In this document: in pieces, positions 23,601 to 31,858 of the stretch
How the letters are laid out: each line of letters opens with the position of its first letter
Numbering within the stretch: position 1 is the stretch's first letter
Assembly: GCA_964508295.1 (NCBI GenBank)
Contig: CAZDSQ010000005.1
Coordinates: 1 to 42,006 of the forward strand
Direction: 5' to 3'
Source of the DNA: SIG578 sp964508295
GTDB taxonomy: Bacteria > Bacillota > Clostridia > Oscillospirales > Ruminococcaceae
Length of the DNA: 42,006 nt
Program-made: the position numbers and the translations under genes
The notes under the pieces: generated by a model
What the model was told of the DNA's origin: nothing
Seen by the model: the letters and a program-made list of their open reading frames with translations, nothing else
Database searches by the model: none

Positions 23601-24305
23601 GTGAACAAAGCGGCGAGAAAAAGGGCGGTTTTATTAGTGGCAGGAGCATTTTTGATGGCTGTTTTGATTGCCGCATTCTGCCTTTTGAGCTATTTTAATC
23701 TCATACCTAAGAAAAACTACAGCGCCGAGGATTTCGGTATTGAAACGCTCAAAAGCAGCGCCGATTACAACAACAACGGCACCGACGATTATACAGACAT
23801 TCTGCTCGGCGCAAGGCGCGACGCTGAAAATCACCCGACCTATAACGGCAATTACTATGACGGTGGTTACCCGCCTGATGATATAGGAGTTTGCACCGAT
23901 GTGGTGTGGAGAGCCTTTAAAAATGCGGGCTACTGCCTTCGTGATATGGTAAATCGGGATATAATCAACAGGCGGGAGGCTTACCCGCAGATAGAGGTGC
24001 GGGATAATAACATTGACTTTCGCCGAGTCAGCAATCTGCAGACATTTTTTGAGGAATACGCTGTAAAGCTTACCACCGATATAAATAAGATAGAAGAATG
24101 GCAGCCGGGCGATATAGTGATTTTTAACGGCGGCAAGCATATCGGAATAGTTTCGGATAAGCGAAACAGCAAGGGCCAAACCTATATAATTCACAACGGC
24201 GGTCAGCCAAACCGAGAGGAAGATTACTTTAAGCGTTCGGAAGTCTATGCACACTATAGATTTGACGCATCAAAAATAGACGACGAAGTTTTAATAGCAT
24301 TTTAA
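23601..24305 (+). CDS. DUF1287 protein (NlpC/P60-like), membrane-anchored
   Basis: A 234-residue protein with one N-terminal transmembrane anchor (about 9-31) and an extracellular DUF1287 domain. Motifs include GVCTDVVWRAFKNAGYCL, with a cysteine placed like the nucleophile of NlpC/P60-type peptidases, WQPGDIVIFNGGKHIGIVSD carrying the likely catalytic His, and YIIHNGGQPNREEDYF. Cell-wall amide hydrolysis is the likely activity (inference). It starts with GTG at 23601 after GGGGAGAGAAAG and leads an operon with blaI and an M56 receptor. Confidence 0.88.
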   Translation: MNKAARKRAVLLVAGAFLMAVLIAAFCLLSYFNLIPKKNYSAEDFGIETLKSSADYNNNGTDDYTDILLGARRDAENHPTYNGNYYDGGYPPDDIGVCTDVVWRAFKNAGYCLRDMVNRDIINRREAYPQIEVRDNNIDFRRVSNLQTFFEEYAVKLTTDINKIEEWQPGDIVIFNGGKHIGIVSDKRNSKGQTYIIHNGGQPNREEDYFKRSEVYAHYRFDASKIDDEVLIAF

Positions 24306-24318
24306 AGGAGGGAAGAAA

Positions 24319-24687
24319 ATGGAAAACGCAAAACTCGGAGCAGTTGAGGCAAGATTTGCCGATATCATATGGCAAAATGAGCCGCTTACCACAAGGGAGC
24401 TTGTAAAGCTCTGCGAAAAAGAGCTTAATTGGAAGAGGACCACCACCTACACAGTTTTGAAAAAGCTCTGCGAGAGAGGTATTTTTTTAACCGAGAACAG
24501 CACCGTTACCGCCCTTATTTCAAGAGAGGAATTTTACGCCATTCAGAGCGAAAAATTCGTTGAGGACACCTTTGGCGGCTCGCTTCCCGCATTTCTTGCC
24601 GCCTTTACTGCAAGAAAAGCCCTTACAGACGAGGAGGTTAACGAGCTTCGCCGGATGGTTAAAGAGTATGAGGAGGGGAGAAAATGA
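24319..24687 (+). CDS. blaI: BlaI/MecI/CopY-family repressor
   Basis: A 122-residue winged-helix repressor with VEARFADIIWQNEPLTTREL, WKRTTTYTVLKKLCERGIF and a C-terminal helical dimerisation region ending LRRMVKEYEEG. BlaI relatives are cleaved after their M56 partner is activated. AAAGGAGGG precedes the ATG, and its stop overlaps the M56 gene (ATGA). Its likely operator lies at 23547-23563. Confidence 0.94.
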   Translation: MENAKLGAVEARFADIIWQNEPLTTRELVKLCEKELNWKRTTTYTVLKKLCERGIFLTENSTVTALISREEFYAIQSEKFVEDTFGGSLPAFLAAFTARKALTDEEVNELRRMVKEYEEGRK

Positions 24688-27575
24688 GTGAAATTTTCCT
24701 TAAACTCGTAAATTTAAGCATAACTGCAAGCTGGCTTGTGCTGGCGGTGGTCGTTCTGCGCCTTGTTTTCAAAAAAGCGCCTAAGTTTATCCACTGCATT
24801 ATGTGGGCACTTGTCGGCATAAGGCTTGTTTTGCCCTTTTCTATCGAGAGCATTTTCAGCCTTATTCCCAGTGCGCAGACTCTGCCTGATGAGGTCATCA
24901 GCGGACCGAGTTTTGATATAAATACTGGGATAAATTTTGTTGATGACCGTGTAAATAATTACCTTGGCAGTCATTATTTCGAGGGCGTAACAGTTCCTGT
25001 AAATAACGGCTATGATATTATGAGTATTCTTGCAGTGATTTGGCTTGCGGGAATAGCCGTAATGCTTGTCTATACCTTGGTAAGCTATCTGCGAATTTAT
25101 AAAAGGGTCAGCGCCTCAATACGTGTAAAGGAAAATATCTTTATATGCGACGATATTGACACTCCCTTTATACTTGGCATTTTCCGCCCTAAAATCTATC
25201 TGCCCTCGTCAATGAGCGAGGCGGATGCAGAGTACGTAATAGCGCACGAAAAGGCGCATTTAAAGCGCCTTGACCACCTTTGGAAGCCGCTTGGTTTTCT
25301 CATTTTGGCGGTCTACTGGTTTAACCCTGTTTTGTGGCTTGCGTATTTTCTGCTTTGTAGGGATATTGAGTTTGCCTGCGATCAAAAGGTTATAGGCTCG
25401 CTTGGCACAGAAATCAAAAAGCCTTATTCGGATGCTCTTATTAACTGCAGCGTGCCTCGTAAAATGCTGGCGGCTTGCCCGCTCGCATTTGGCGAAACCT
25501 CGGTAAAGAGCCGCATCAAATCAGTCTTAAGCTTTAAAAAGCCTGCCGTCTGGATAATTATAGCATCAATCCTCGCCGTGTCCGTAGCGGCGGTCTGCCT
25601 GCTTACCAATCCAACAAAGGATGCCAAAATTCCTGCCGCCTTTTATCAGAGCGATAAGGCTGAGGAATACGGTGAATACAGCACCATAGGCGTAACCTTA
25701 AACAGCGATAACAGCTGTGAGATCAGCTTTTCTATGACCGGCGATTTCTTTTACGGTAGCTATAAGATAGACAAAAACACCCTTGTCTGCAAATTAAATA
25801 AGCTTCAGGGCGAATATATAAACGACCTTGAAATCGACGTAGAATACCACTTTGAGATACTCGAAAACGACAGCCTCGAGTTTAAAAAGGTGGTCGGCAA
25901 GGTAGGAAAGTACTATTCTACTATAGACAACACCGAGTATATCTTTGAAGAGCAGCTCAGCCACTTTGCAAAGGGAGATACCTTTACACCCCAAAAAACC
26001 TCTCCCGATGAGGATTCAACCACGAGTAGCGACATTTCGGGCGGCGAGGAGAACGTAAACGCCTCATTTAAGGCTACCGTTCTCGAGATTTACCCAAATT
26101 CCATTTTAGTTGAACCCGATAAAGATAGCAATGAATACAAGTCCTCGGATAAAATCTCTGTTTCAAAGAACGTAATATCTCAAATTCCCGTTCCCGATTT
26201 AAAGGTCGGCAGTAAAGTGAATATAGTTTATAACGGACAAATCTTAGAAACCTATCCCGCCCAAATAAACAATGTTTTCTCAATCCTTCTTGTCGGAGCG
26301 GGCTCTGTCGATGTTCCTTATAAGATCTCTTATGCAAACTACACGACTAAAAGCTGGATCTACACGTCGGCGCTCAACACCTCGAAAATGTATCAAAGCT
26401 CGCAAGAGCACCTGCCTATCTACAAGTTTGAAAGCCGAGATGAGTTAGAGCAGTTTAAAAAGTCTGCGGGTGGGTCGCTTAGCATCGACAAATCGTATGA
26501 TAATATTCAGTCGCTTAACGATGCAACCGCAGAGTACGGCGCAGAATTTTTTAAAGATAATGCGCTTATCCTTACCTACATTTCCTCAACCAGCAGCACC
26601 TGGAGATACGGCGTTAAGGAGCTTTACAACGACGGAAAGAATTTCCAGCTTACTATTATGCGAAGCGATAGTAGTGAGAGCGGCGATAGCGCTATGTGCG
26701 GCTGGTACGTAACTGTAGAGGTCAAGAAAAGCGATATTGAAAACTGCACCAGCTTTGACGCCGTCTGCAATGATATAGACAGCGGAATTTCAACCCCGCA
26801 AAACGAAACAAGCTCGCAGGTTCCTTTAAGTTCCGGCGGCATAGCAAAAATTGCCGCTAAATCAGAATATTATCCCGATTACGCGCGGGAGATAACCTCG
26901 GCGGAAACTATAGATAAGCTTATTGAGATGCTTAAACAACTTGAAACAAGCACTGAGCATGAGCACCCAATGAGCAATGTAGGCGGAGATACAGTGCTTT
27001 TAAGCCTTTATTATCAAAGCGGCAAGACTGCAACTGTTGAGGTTTATGCTGACAGATATATTAAGCTTAATGATGAGGAGTGGCTTTATATAACAGAGGG
27101 TAACTTTTCGGCAATTAAGAGGCTTGCATTTGATATTCCGAGAATAACACCTGCCAAAAATTACAGCGAGATAGTGGATAAAAATATAACCGCAATCTAT
27201 GTTCTTGAAAATGCTGAGGGCATAGGCGGTGATGCAAAATTCTCGGTTACCAAAACCTACACCGACGAGAATCTCAAAAAATTAAAAAGCTATCTTAATA
27301 CAGACTATTGTGAGTATAAAGATGTTGGTGAGTGGATAAGAAAGGTTGCGGCTTGGCCCGATAAATATGCGGTCGCTCTCACTCTTGAGGACAACACTTC
27401 AAGAATTATTACCGTTCACTTTGATGAATATGATACTTCGTATTATTTCGCTATAGGAAAATCCAATAAACCATTTGAGGTTGGAGATAAGGATACCGAA
27501 TATTTGGAAGAGTACAGCTACGACAGATATGCCGCCTCAACCCAGTTTGGAGATTACCTCTTTTCGCTTTTATAG
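24684..27575 (+). CDS. BlaR1-like M56 metalloprotease with a large extracellular region
   Basis: A 963-residue membrane receptor. The M56 part (about 1-310) has transmembrane segments near 10-28, 35-54, 113-140, 202-224 and 288-309, and zinc motif HEKAH at 188-192. About 650 extracellular residues follow. There is no SxxK/SxN/KTG penicillin-binding sensor. I see several modules: 315-435, a Ser/Thr/Asp linker (440-462), a DUF3221-like OB-fold segment (463-540), 545-705, 725-820, and 825-963; the last two share a pattern of helix followed by paired strands. The ligand is unknown. It is translationally coupled to blaI, so it should trigger BlaI cleavage. Confidence 0.88.
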   Translation: MSEIFLKLVNLSITASWLVLAVVVLRLVFKKAPKFIHCIMWALVGIRLVLPFSIESIFSLIPSAQTLPDEVISGPSFDINTGINFVDDRVNNYLGSHYFEGVTVPVNNGYDIMSILAVIWLAGIAVMLVYTLVSYLRIYKRVSASIRVKENIFICDDIDTPFILGIFRPKIYLPSSMSEADAEYVIAHEKAHLKRLDHLWKPLGFLILAVYWFNPVLWLAYFLLCRDIEFACDQKVIGSLGTEIKKPYSDALINCSVPRKMLAACPLAFGETSVKSRIKSVLSFKKPAVWIIIASILAVSVAAVCLLTNPTKDAKIPAAFYQSDKAEEYGEYSTIGVTLNSDNSCEISFSMTGDFFYGSYKIDKNTLVCKLNKLQGEYINDLEIDVEYHFEILENDSLEFKKVVGKVGKYYSTIDNTEYIFEEQLSHFAKGDTFTPQKTSPDEDSTTSSDISGGEENVNASFKATVLEIYPNSILVEPDKDSNEYKSSDKISVSKNVISQIPVPDLKVGSKVNIVYNGQILETYPAQINNVFSILLVGAGSVDVPYKISYANYTTKSWIYTSALNTSKMYQSSQEHLPIYKFESRDELEQFKKSAGGSLSIDKSYDNIQSLNDATAEYGAEFFKDNALILTYISSTSSTWRYGVKELYNDGKNFQLTIMRSDSSESGDSAMCGWYVTVEVKKSDIENCTSFDAVCNDIDSGISTPQNETSSQVPLSSGGIAKIAAKSEYYPDYAREITSAETIDKLIEMLKQLETSTEHEHPMSNVGGDTVLLSLYYQSGKTATVEVYADRYIKLNDEEWLYITEGNFSAIKRLAFDIPRITPAKNYSEIVDKNITAIYVLENAEGIGGDAKFSVTKTYTDENLKKLKSYLNTDYCEYKDVGEWIRKVAAWPDKYAVALTLEDNTSRIITVHFDEYDTSYYFAIGKSNKPFEVGDKDTEYLEEYSYDRYAASTQFGDYLFSLL

Positions 27576-27586
27576 ATTGTAACAAG

Positions 27587-27615
27587 AAAACGGCAGAGTC
27601 TATCTGCCGTTTTTC
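27587..27615 (+). terminator. Intrinsic terminator after the M56 gene
   Basis: AAAACGGCAGA at 27587-27597 pairs perfectly with TCTGCCGTTTT at 27603-27613, loop of 5, ending in T residues. Confidence 0.93.
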
Positions 27616-27630
27616 CTTGCTTTTCGACAC

Positions 27631-27671
27631 TTGACATTGCTGCCTACCTGTTATAAAATAAAGTATACTTT
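27631..27671 (+). promoter_or_regulatory. Promoter and 12-bp palindrome upstream of cysK
   Basis: TTGACA at 27631-27636 and TAAAAT at 27654-27659 (spacer 17), followed directly by the perfect palindrome AAAGTATACTTT at 27660-27671 over the start point. CTGTTA at 27649 and TAACAG at 27674 flank it. A second TTGACA at 27689-27694 has no good -10 box. Confidence 0.65.
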
Positions 27672-27701
27672 GTAACAGTTAAATTTAATTGACAGTAAAA
27701 T

Positions 27702-27723
27702 GATGTATAGGGATTTATACATC
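27702..27723 (+). promoter_or_regulatory. 8-bp leader hairpin abutting the cysK ribosome binding site
   Basis: GATGTATA at 27702-27709 pairs perfectly with TATACATC at 27716-27723, loop GGGATT. The stem ends directly against GGAGG at 27724-27728. Either an operator or an RNA element affecting ribosome access. Confidence 0.6.
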
Positions 27724-27735
27724 GGAGGTTTTTAA

Positions 27736-28662
27736 ATGATTTGTAACAATATTCTTGAGGCGATGGGTAACACCCCGATAATTCGCTTAAACCGTATGAC
27801 AGAGCCAGATAGTGCTGAGATTTTGGTCAAGTTTGAGGGCCTTAATGTCGGTGGTTCAATTAAGACAAGAACGGCGTACAATATGCTTCTTGAAGCCGAA
27901 AAGGCGGGAAAAATAAATAAGGATACCATCATTGTTGAGCCAACAAGCGGTAATCAGGGAATAGGCCTTGCACTCGTCGGCGCAGTCAAAGGCTATAAAA
28001 CCAAGATAGTTATGCCCGATTCTGTCAGCGAGGAGCGCAGAAAGCTCGTTGAGCATTACGGTGCAGAGGTCGTGCTTATTCACGATGCGGGGAATATTGG
28101 AAAATGCATTGAGGAATGTCTTAATACCGCCCTTAAAATGCAGAGCGAAAATTCTAATGTTTTTGTTCCTCAGCAGTTTGTAAACCCCGCAAACCCCGCC
28201 GTTCAGAGAGGCCGGACCGCTGTGGAAATTTTAGAGCAGGTAGGCAAGGAAATTCACGGCTTTTGCTCGGGAATTGGAACCGGCGGCACCATTACCGGTA
28301 TCGGCGAAGTCTTAAAGGAGCACAACCCCGATATCACCATCTGGGCGGTTGAGCCTGAGAATGCCGCAATTTTGTCGGGCGGCTCTATCGGAACCCATTT
28401 GCAGATGGGAATTGGCGACGGAGTTATCCCCGAGATACTTAATCTTGAAATTTACAGCGATATTTGCATTATAAAGGACGAGGAAGCCATTCAGACAGCT
28501 AAGGATCTCGCCTCTAAAGAGGGCATTATGTGCGGTATTTCGAGCGGCACAAACGTTGCGGCGGCGATAAAGCTTGCTAAAAAGCTCGGAAAGGGAAAAA
28601 CGGTTGTAACCGTCCTGCCCGACACCGCCGAGAGATATTTTTCAACCCCGCTTTTTGATTAA
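27736..28662 (+). CDS. cysK: Cysteine synthase-like PLP enzyme
   Basis: A 308-residue fold-type II PLP enzyme, probably O-acetylserine sulfhydrylase. The PLP lysine is Lys43 in GGSIKTRTA, the phosphate-binding loop is GTGGTITG, and VLPDTAERYFSTPLF is a CysK-type ending. Two active-site motifs differ from classical CysK: NPGGSVKDR is NVGGSIKTR, and the substrate-carboxylate loop TSGNT is TSGNQ. This clade is common in Clostridia, usually annotated as a cysteine synthase family protein; another beta-substitution or desulfhydrase activity remains possible. It is monocistronic. Confidence 0.82.
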   Translation: MICNNILEAMGNTPIIRLNRMTEPDSAEILVKFEGLNVGGSIKTRTAYNMLLEAEKAGKINKDTIIVEPTSGNQGIGLALVGAVKGYKTKIVMPDSVSEERRKLVEHYGAEVVLIHDAGNIGKCIEECLNTALKMQSENSNVFVPQQFVNPANPAVQRGRTAVEILEQVGKEIHGFCSGIGTGGTITGIGEVLKEHNPDITIWAVEPENAAILSGGSIGTHLQMGIGDGVIPEILNLEIYSDICIIKDEEAIQTAKDLASKEGIMCGISSGTNVAAAIKLAKKLGKGKTVVTVLPDTAERYFSTPLFD

Positions 28663-28665
28663 ATT

Positions 28666-28702
28666 AAAAAAGGATGTTGCACCTTGGCAACATCCTTTTT
28701 TG
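28666..28702. terminator. Bidirectional terminator between cysK and the metal ATPase
   Basis: AAAAAAGGATGTTGC at 28666-28680 pairs perfectly with GCAACATCCTTTTTT at 28687-28701, loop of 6; it serves both convergent genes. Confidence 0.95.
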
Positions 28703-30583
28703 TTATAGCTTTTTAACAAACAGAGCCCTTACCGCATTTAAAACTGCGATTATCATAACACCAACGTCGGCAAAAATTGCAAGCCACATATTTGCAAGCC
28801 CCAACGCCACAAGAATAAGGGATAAAATCTTTATTCCTATTGCAAAAACAATGTTTTGGTAAACTATTGAAAGGCACTTTCGGGATATTTTTACAGCCTT
28901 TGCAATTTTGAGCGGGTCGTCGTCCATAAGAACGATGTCTGCGGCCTCAATAGCCGCGTCAGAGCCCATGGCACCCATTGCAATTCCTATGTCTGCGCGA
29001 GAAAGAACAGGCGCATCATTAATTCCGTCGCCCACAAAGGCGAGCCTGAGGTTTTTGGGCTTTTCAGTTAAAAGCTCCTCGACCTTTGAAACCTTGTCAG
29101 CGGGCAAAAGCTCGCCGAAAACCTCGTCAAGCTTAAGCTCGGCGGCAACACTTTCGGCTACTGCCTTGCTGTCGCCCGTCAGCATAACGGTTTTCTTAAT
29201 TCCTGCTTTTTTGAGCTCGGAAACAGCCTTTTCAGATGTCGGTTTAAGAGTGTCTGAAATCGCAATGTATCCGGCATAGTTTAAATCAATCGCTAAGTGA
29301 ACAATAGTTCCGACAGTGTTGATTTCTGAACAGTCTATTTTAAAGCGTTCCATAAGCTTGTGGTTTCCTGCATAAACTGCAGTGCCGTCGACCTTTGCAG
29401 TAACGCCCTCGCCGCTGATCTCCTGAATGTCAGTAACGCGACTGTGCTCTATCTCTTTTCCGTGAGCAGAAATTATACTCTTGCTGATAGGATGTGAGGA
29501 GGCGCTTTCAGTAAGCGCGGCATATTCAAGAAGCTTTTCTTTTGGCATACTAACTGAATTGATTTCAGTAACCTCAAACACACCTTTGGTAAGTGTTCCC
29601 GTTTTGTCAAATACAACATATCCCGTCTGCGCCAAAGCCTCTAAATAGTTGGAGCCTTTGATAAGTATTCCTGCTCTGCTTGCTCCGCCAATGGATGCAA
29701 AAAAGCTGAGCGGTATGCTTATAACAAGCGCACAAGGACAGCTTGCAACAAGGAAGGATAACGCTCTGTAAAGCCAAATGCTCCAGTTTGCAGCCACTCC
29801 GAAAGCTAAAGAAATAAGCGGCGGAAGCAGAGCTAAGGCAAGCGCGCTGTAGCAGACCGCGGGTGTGTAGATTTTTGCAAATTTTGAGATAAAATCTTCA
29901 GATTTTGATTTGCGCGAGCTTGCATTTTCAACAAGATCTAAAATCTTAGAAACAGTCGACTGTCCAAACTCTTTAGTGGTGCGGATTTTTAAAACTCCGC
30001 TTAAATTTATACAGCCGCTGATAACCTCGTCGCCGATCTCCACATCTCTCGGTAAGCTTTCGCCCGTCAAGGCGCTTGTGTTAAGAGAAGAAGCGCCTTC
30101 AACAACAACGCCGTCAATGGCAACCTTTTCGCCGGGCCTTACTGTGATAACAGTCCCAATTTCGACTTCATCGGGATCGATTTTTATAAGCTTGCCGTCA
30201 ACCTCAATATTTGCATAGTCGGGACGGATATCCATAAGAGTGCTGATATTCCTGCGGCTCTTTCCAACAGCGTAGCTCTGAAAAAGCTCACCGATCTGAT
30301 AAAACAGCATAACCGCAACTGCCTCGGTGTAGTCACCGTTTTGTAAAGCGCCGAGCAACAACGCACCGAGTGTTGCGACCGCCATTAGAAAGTTCTCGTC
30401 AAATATCTGTCGGTTTAAAACACCTTTTGTGGCTTCGATTAAAATATCGTAACCAATAACGATATAGGGGATAAGATAGAGAATAAAATGAACTAACCCC
30501 TCGGTTTTGAAAAATGAGAGAGCAATCATCATAAGCACCGTTAGGATGATTCGACATAGCATCTTCTTTTGCTTTTTGGTCAT
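28703..30583 (-). CDS. Heavy-metal P1B-type ATPase (Zn/Cd/Pb exporter type)
   Basis: A 626-residue pump for soft divalent metals. In order: two N-terminal helix pairs, actuator TGES (SALTGESLPRDVEIGD), metal-site Cys-Pro-Cys near 282-284, phosphorylation DKTGTLT with Asp near 326, SSHPISKSI carrying the nucleotide-site His-Pro, and GDGINDAP. CPC together with the C-terminal DDDPLKIAKA segment favours the ZntA/CadA group. It lacks the fused N-terminal HMA domain; a separate HMA protein is encoded just upstream. AAGGAAAG precedes the ATG. Metal specificity is inferred. Confidence 0.93.
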   Translation of the reverse strand: MTKKQKKMLCRIILTVLMMIALSFFKTEGLVHFILYLIPYIVIGYDILIEATKGVLNRQIFDENFLMAVATLGALLLGALQNGDYTEAVAVMLFYQIGELFQSYAVGKSRRNISTLMDIRPDYANIEVDGKLIKIDPDEVEIGTVITVRPGEKVAIDGVVVEGASSLNTSALTGESLPRDVEIGDEVISGCINLSGVLKIRTTKEFGQSTVSKILDLVENASSRKSKSEDFISKFAKIYTPAVCYSALALALLPPLISLAFGVAANWSIWLYRALSFLVASCPCALVISIPLSFFASIGGASRAGILIKGSNYLEALAQTGYVVFDKTGTLTKGVFEVTEINSVSMPKEKLLEYAALTESASSHPISKSIISAHGKEIEHSRVTDIQEISGEGVTAKVDGTAVYAGNHKLMERFKIDCSEINTVGTIVHLAIDLNYAGYIAISDTLKPTSEKAVSELKKAGIKKTVMLTGDSKAVAESVAAELKLDEVFGELLPADKVSKVEELLTEKPKNLRLAFVGDGINDAPVLSRADIGIAMGAMGSDAAIEAADIVLMDDDPLKIAKAVKISRKCLSIVYQNIVFAIGIKILSLILVALGLANMWLAIFADVGVMIIAVLNAVRALFVKKL

Positions 30584-30609
30584 ACAATATCACTTTCCTT
30601 ATGTAAGGC

Positions 30610-30828
30610 TTACAGATAAATTTCGCAGTCGCTTTCAACTTTTTTACAGGTTTTGACAACATCCTTCATAACTGCTGCAACGTCAGCGCCGTCCTCAAAT
30701 TCTATGGTAAGCTTTTGAGTCATAAAGTTTATAACCGCGTTCTTGACGCCTGTTGTCTTTTTGGTGGCGTCCTCCATTTTGTTGGCGCAGTTTGCGCAGT
30801 CAACCTCAATTTTGTATACCTTTTTCAT
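30610..30828 (-). CDS. Stand-alone HMA metallochaperone
   Basis: A 72-residue heavy-metal-associated domain with a CANC motif (Cys11, Cys14) after a first beta strand, and the beta-alpha-beta-beta-alpha-beta pattern. Gene order chaperone-ATPase with a 26-base gap suggests it delivers metal to the ATPase, replacing the missing fused domain. The four C-terminal residues after a second cysteine pair region (KTCKKVESDCEIYL) could add a further metal ligand. Metal identity unknown. Confidence 0.92.
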   Translation of the reverse strand: MKKVYKIEVDCANCANKMEDATKKTTGVKNAVINFMTQKLTIEFEDGADVAAVMKDVVKTCKKVESDCEIYL

Positions 30829-30852
30829 ACTAATATAGCCCCTTTCGGTTTT

Positions 30853-30911
30853 AAGATTAAATAATCTTTTAATCGTATTTTCAGTATATTAGACAAATAA
30901 CGCAAAGTCAA
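30853..30911 (-). promoter_or_regulatory. Metal-export promoter and AT-rich operator
   Basis: On the - strand: TTGACT (30911-30906), spacer 17, TATACT (30888-30883). Downstream, AAGATTA at 30853-30859 and TAATCTT at 30862-30868 form a perfect 7-bp inverted repeat with a 2-base gap. Short AT-rich palindromes of this kind are bound by SmtB/CadC-type ArsR sensors, and one is encoded divergently. Confidence 0.68.
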
Positions 30912-30979
30912 TCGCTGTGGCTAAAAGCTTTCCTGTTGGGATAAATTTACGTCTAAAAGGATTATTTTTACAAAAACTG

Positions 30980-31008
30980 TTGCTTGACCTCTTATAAGGT
31001 GGTATACT
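30980..31008 (+). promoter_or_regulatory. Promoter of the ArsR-AraC regulator gene
   Basis: TTGCTT at 30980-30985 and TATACT at 31003-31008, spacer 17. The spacer holds the palindrome CTTATAAG. Confidence 0.55.
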
Positions 31009-31028
31009 TTTTAAAAAGGAGTGATTTT

Positions 31029-31745
31029 ATGTCAGATGCGCACCTGCCGCACGATCACGGTAAACTTTCTAATAGCCTTAGGCTCACTATGCCTAAAGCG
31101 CAGACCTTTGAAACGGTTTCGGATATATTTAAAATGATGAGTGATAGTACTCGTATTCAGATTTTTTGGCTGCTCTGCCATTGCGAGCAGTGTGTTATAA
31201 ACATTTCGGCGCTGCTTGATATGAGCAGCCCCGCTGTGTCGCACCATTTAAAGCTCTTAAAAACTGCAGGCCTTGTTATAAGCAGGCGAGAGGGAAAAGA
31301 GGTCTATTACACCGCCGCCAAAACTCCTCACTCGCAGGTGCTTCACGATATGATTGAAAAAACCGTCGAGGTCGCCTGCCCGAGCGAAGAATGCTTCGGT
31401 GCTAATGAGGGTTATAACTCGCAGATACAAACTGTAAACGAAATCCGCGATTTTTTAATCCAAGACCTAAGTAAACGCTATACCATTGAGGAACTCGCGT
31501 TGATGTTTCACATAAATCAGACTACCCTCAAAGCAGCCTTTAAAACCGTTTTCGGCAAGCCGCTTGCGGCATATATGAAGGAATACCGCATAAAAAGGGC
31601 AACGGAGCTGCTCTCAGACGGCAGTCTTTCAATAGCTGAGATCGCCTACGAGGTGGGGTACGAAAACCAGAGTAAATTCACAAAGGTATTTAAAGATTTT
31701 ACAGGTAGACTTCCCAAGGATTACAGAAAACTATACTCAGAATAA
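31029..31745 (+). CDS. ArsR-AraC fusion transcriptional regulator
   Basis: A 238-residue protein joining two DNA-binding modules. Residues about 30-110 are an ArsR winged helix (ISALLDMSSPAVSHHLKLLKTAGLV, then EGKEVYYT). Residues about 138-236 are a complete AraC/XylS double helix-turn-helix (YTIEELALMFHINQTTLKAAFK, then SIAEIAYEVGYENQSKFTKVFK). The N-terminus has a His-rich HLPHDHG, and CHCEQCV plus CPSEEC supply possible thiol ligands. It is divergent from the HMA/ATPase genes, so a metal-sensing role is likely. ATG 31029 follows AAGGAG; the longer frame from 30984 lies in the promoter. Confidence 0.9.
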   Translation: MSDAHLPHDHGKLSNSLRLTMPKAQTFETVSDIFKMMSDSTRIQIFWLLCHCEQCVINISALLDMSSPAVSHHLKLLKTAGLVISRREGKEVYYTAAKTPHSQVLHDMIEKTVEVACPSEECFGANEGYNSQIQTVNEIRDFLIQDLSKRYTIEELALMFHINQTTLKAAFKTVFGKPLAAYMKEYRIKRATELLSDGSLSIAEIAYEVGYENQSKFTKVFKDFTGRLPKDYRKLYSE

Positions 31746-31746
31746 G

Positions 31747-31776
31747 AAAAGCGGTCATATTTCTGGCCGCTTTTTT
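31747..31776 (+). terminator. Intrinsic terminator after the ArsR-AraC gene
   Basis: AAAAGCGGTC at 31747-31756 pairs with GGCCGCTTTT at 31765-31774 (one G-T), followed by T residues. Confidence 0.88.
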
Positions 31777-31779
31777 CTC

Positions 31780-31808
31780 TTTACAACGGCGCTGTTTAGA
31801 GATATAAT
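31780..31808 (+). promoter_or_regulatory. Promoter of the DUF5058-permease-M20 operon
   Basis: TTTACA at 31780-31785 and perfect TATAAT at 31803-31808, spacer 17. Confidence 0.75.
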
Positions 31809-31858
31809 ATAACTAACATATTTTTCTAAAACTGTTAACAGAAAGGATGAAGAAACAA

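Noticed and set aside
24684..27575. A beta-lactam resistance determinant (blaR1-blaI-blaZ)
   Set aside because: No beta-lactamase gene is present and the receptor lacks SxxK, SxN and KTG motifs; the coupled enzyme is a DUF1287 protein.
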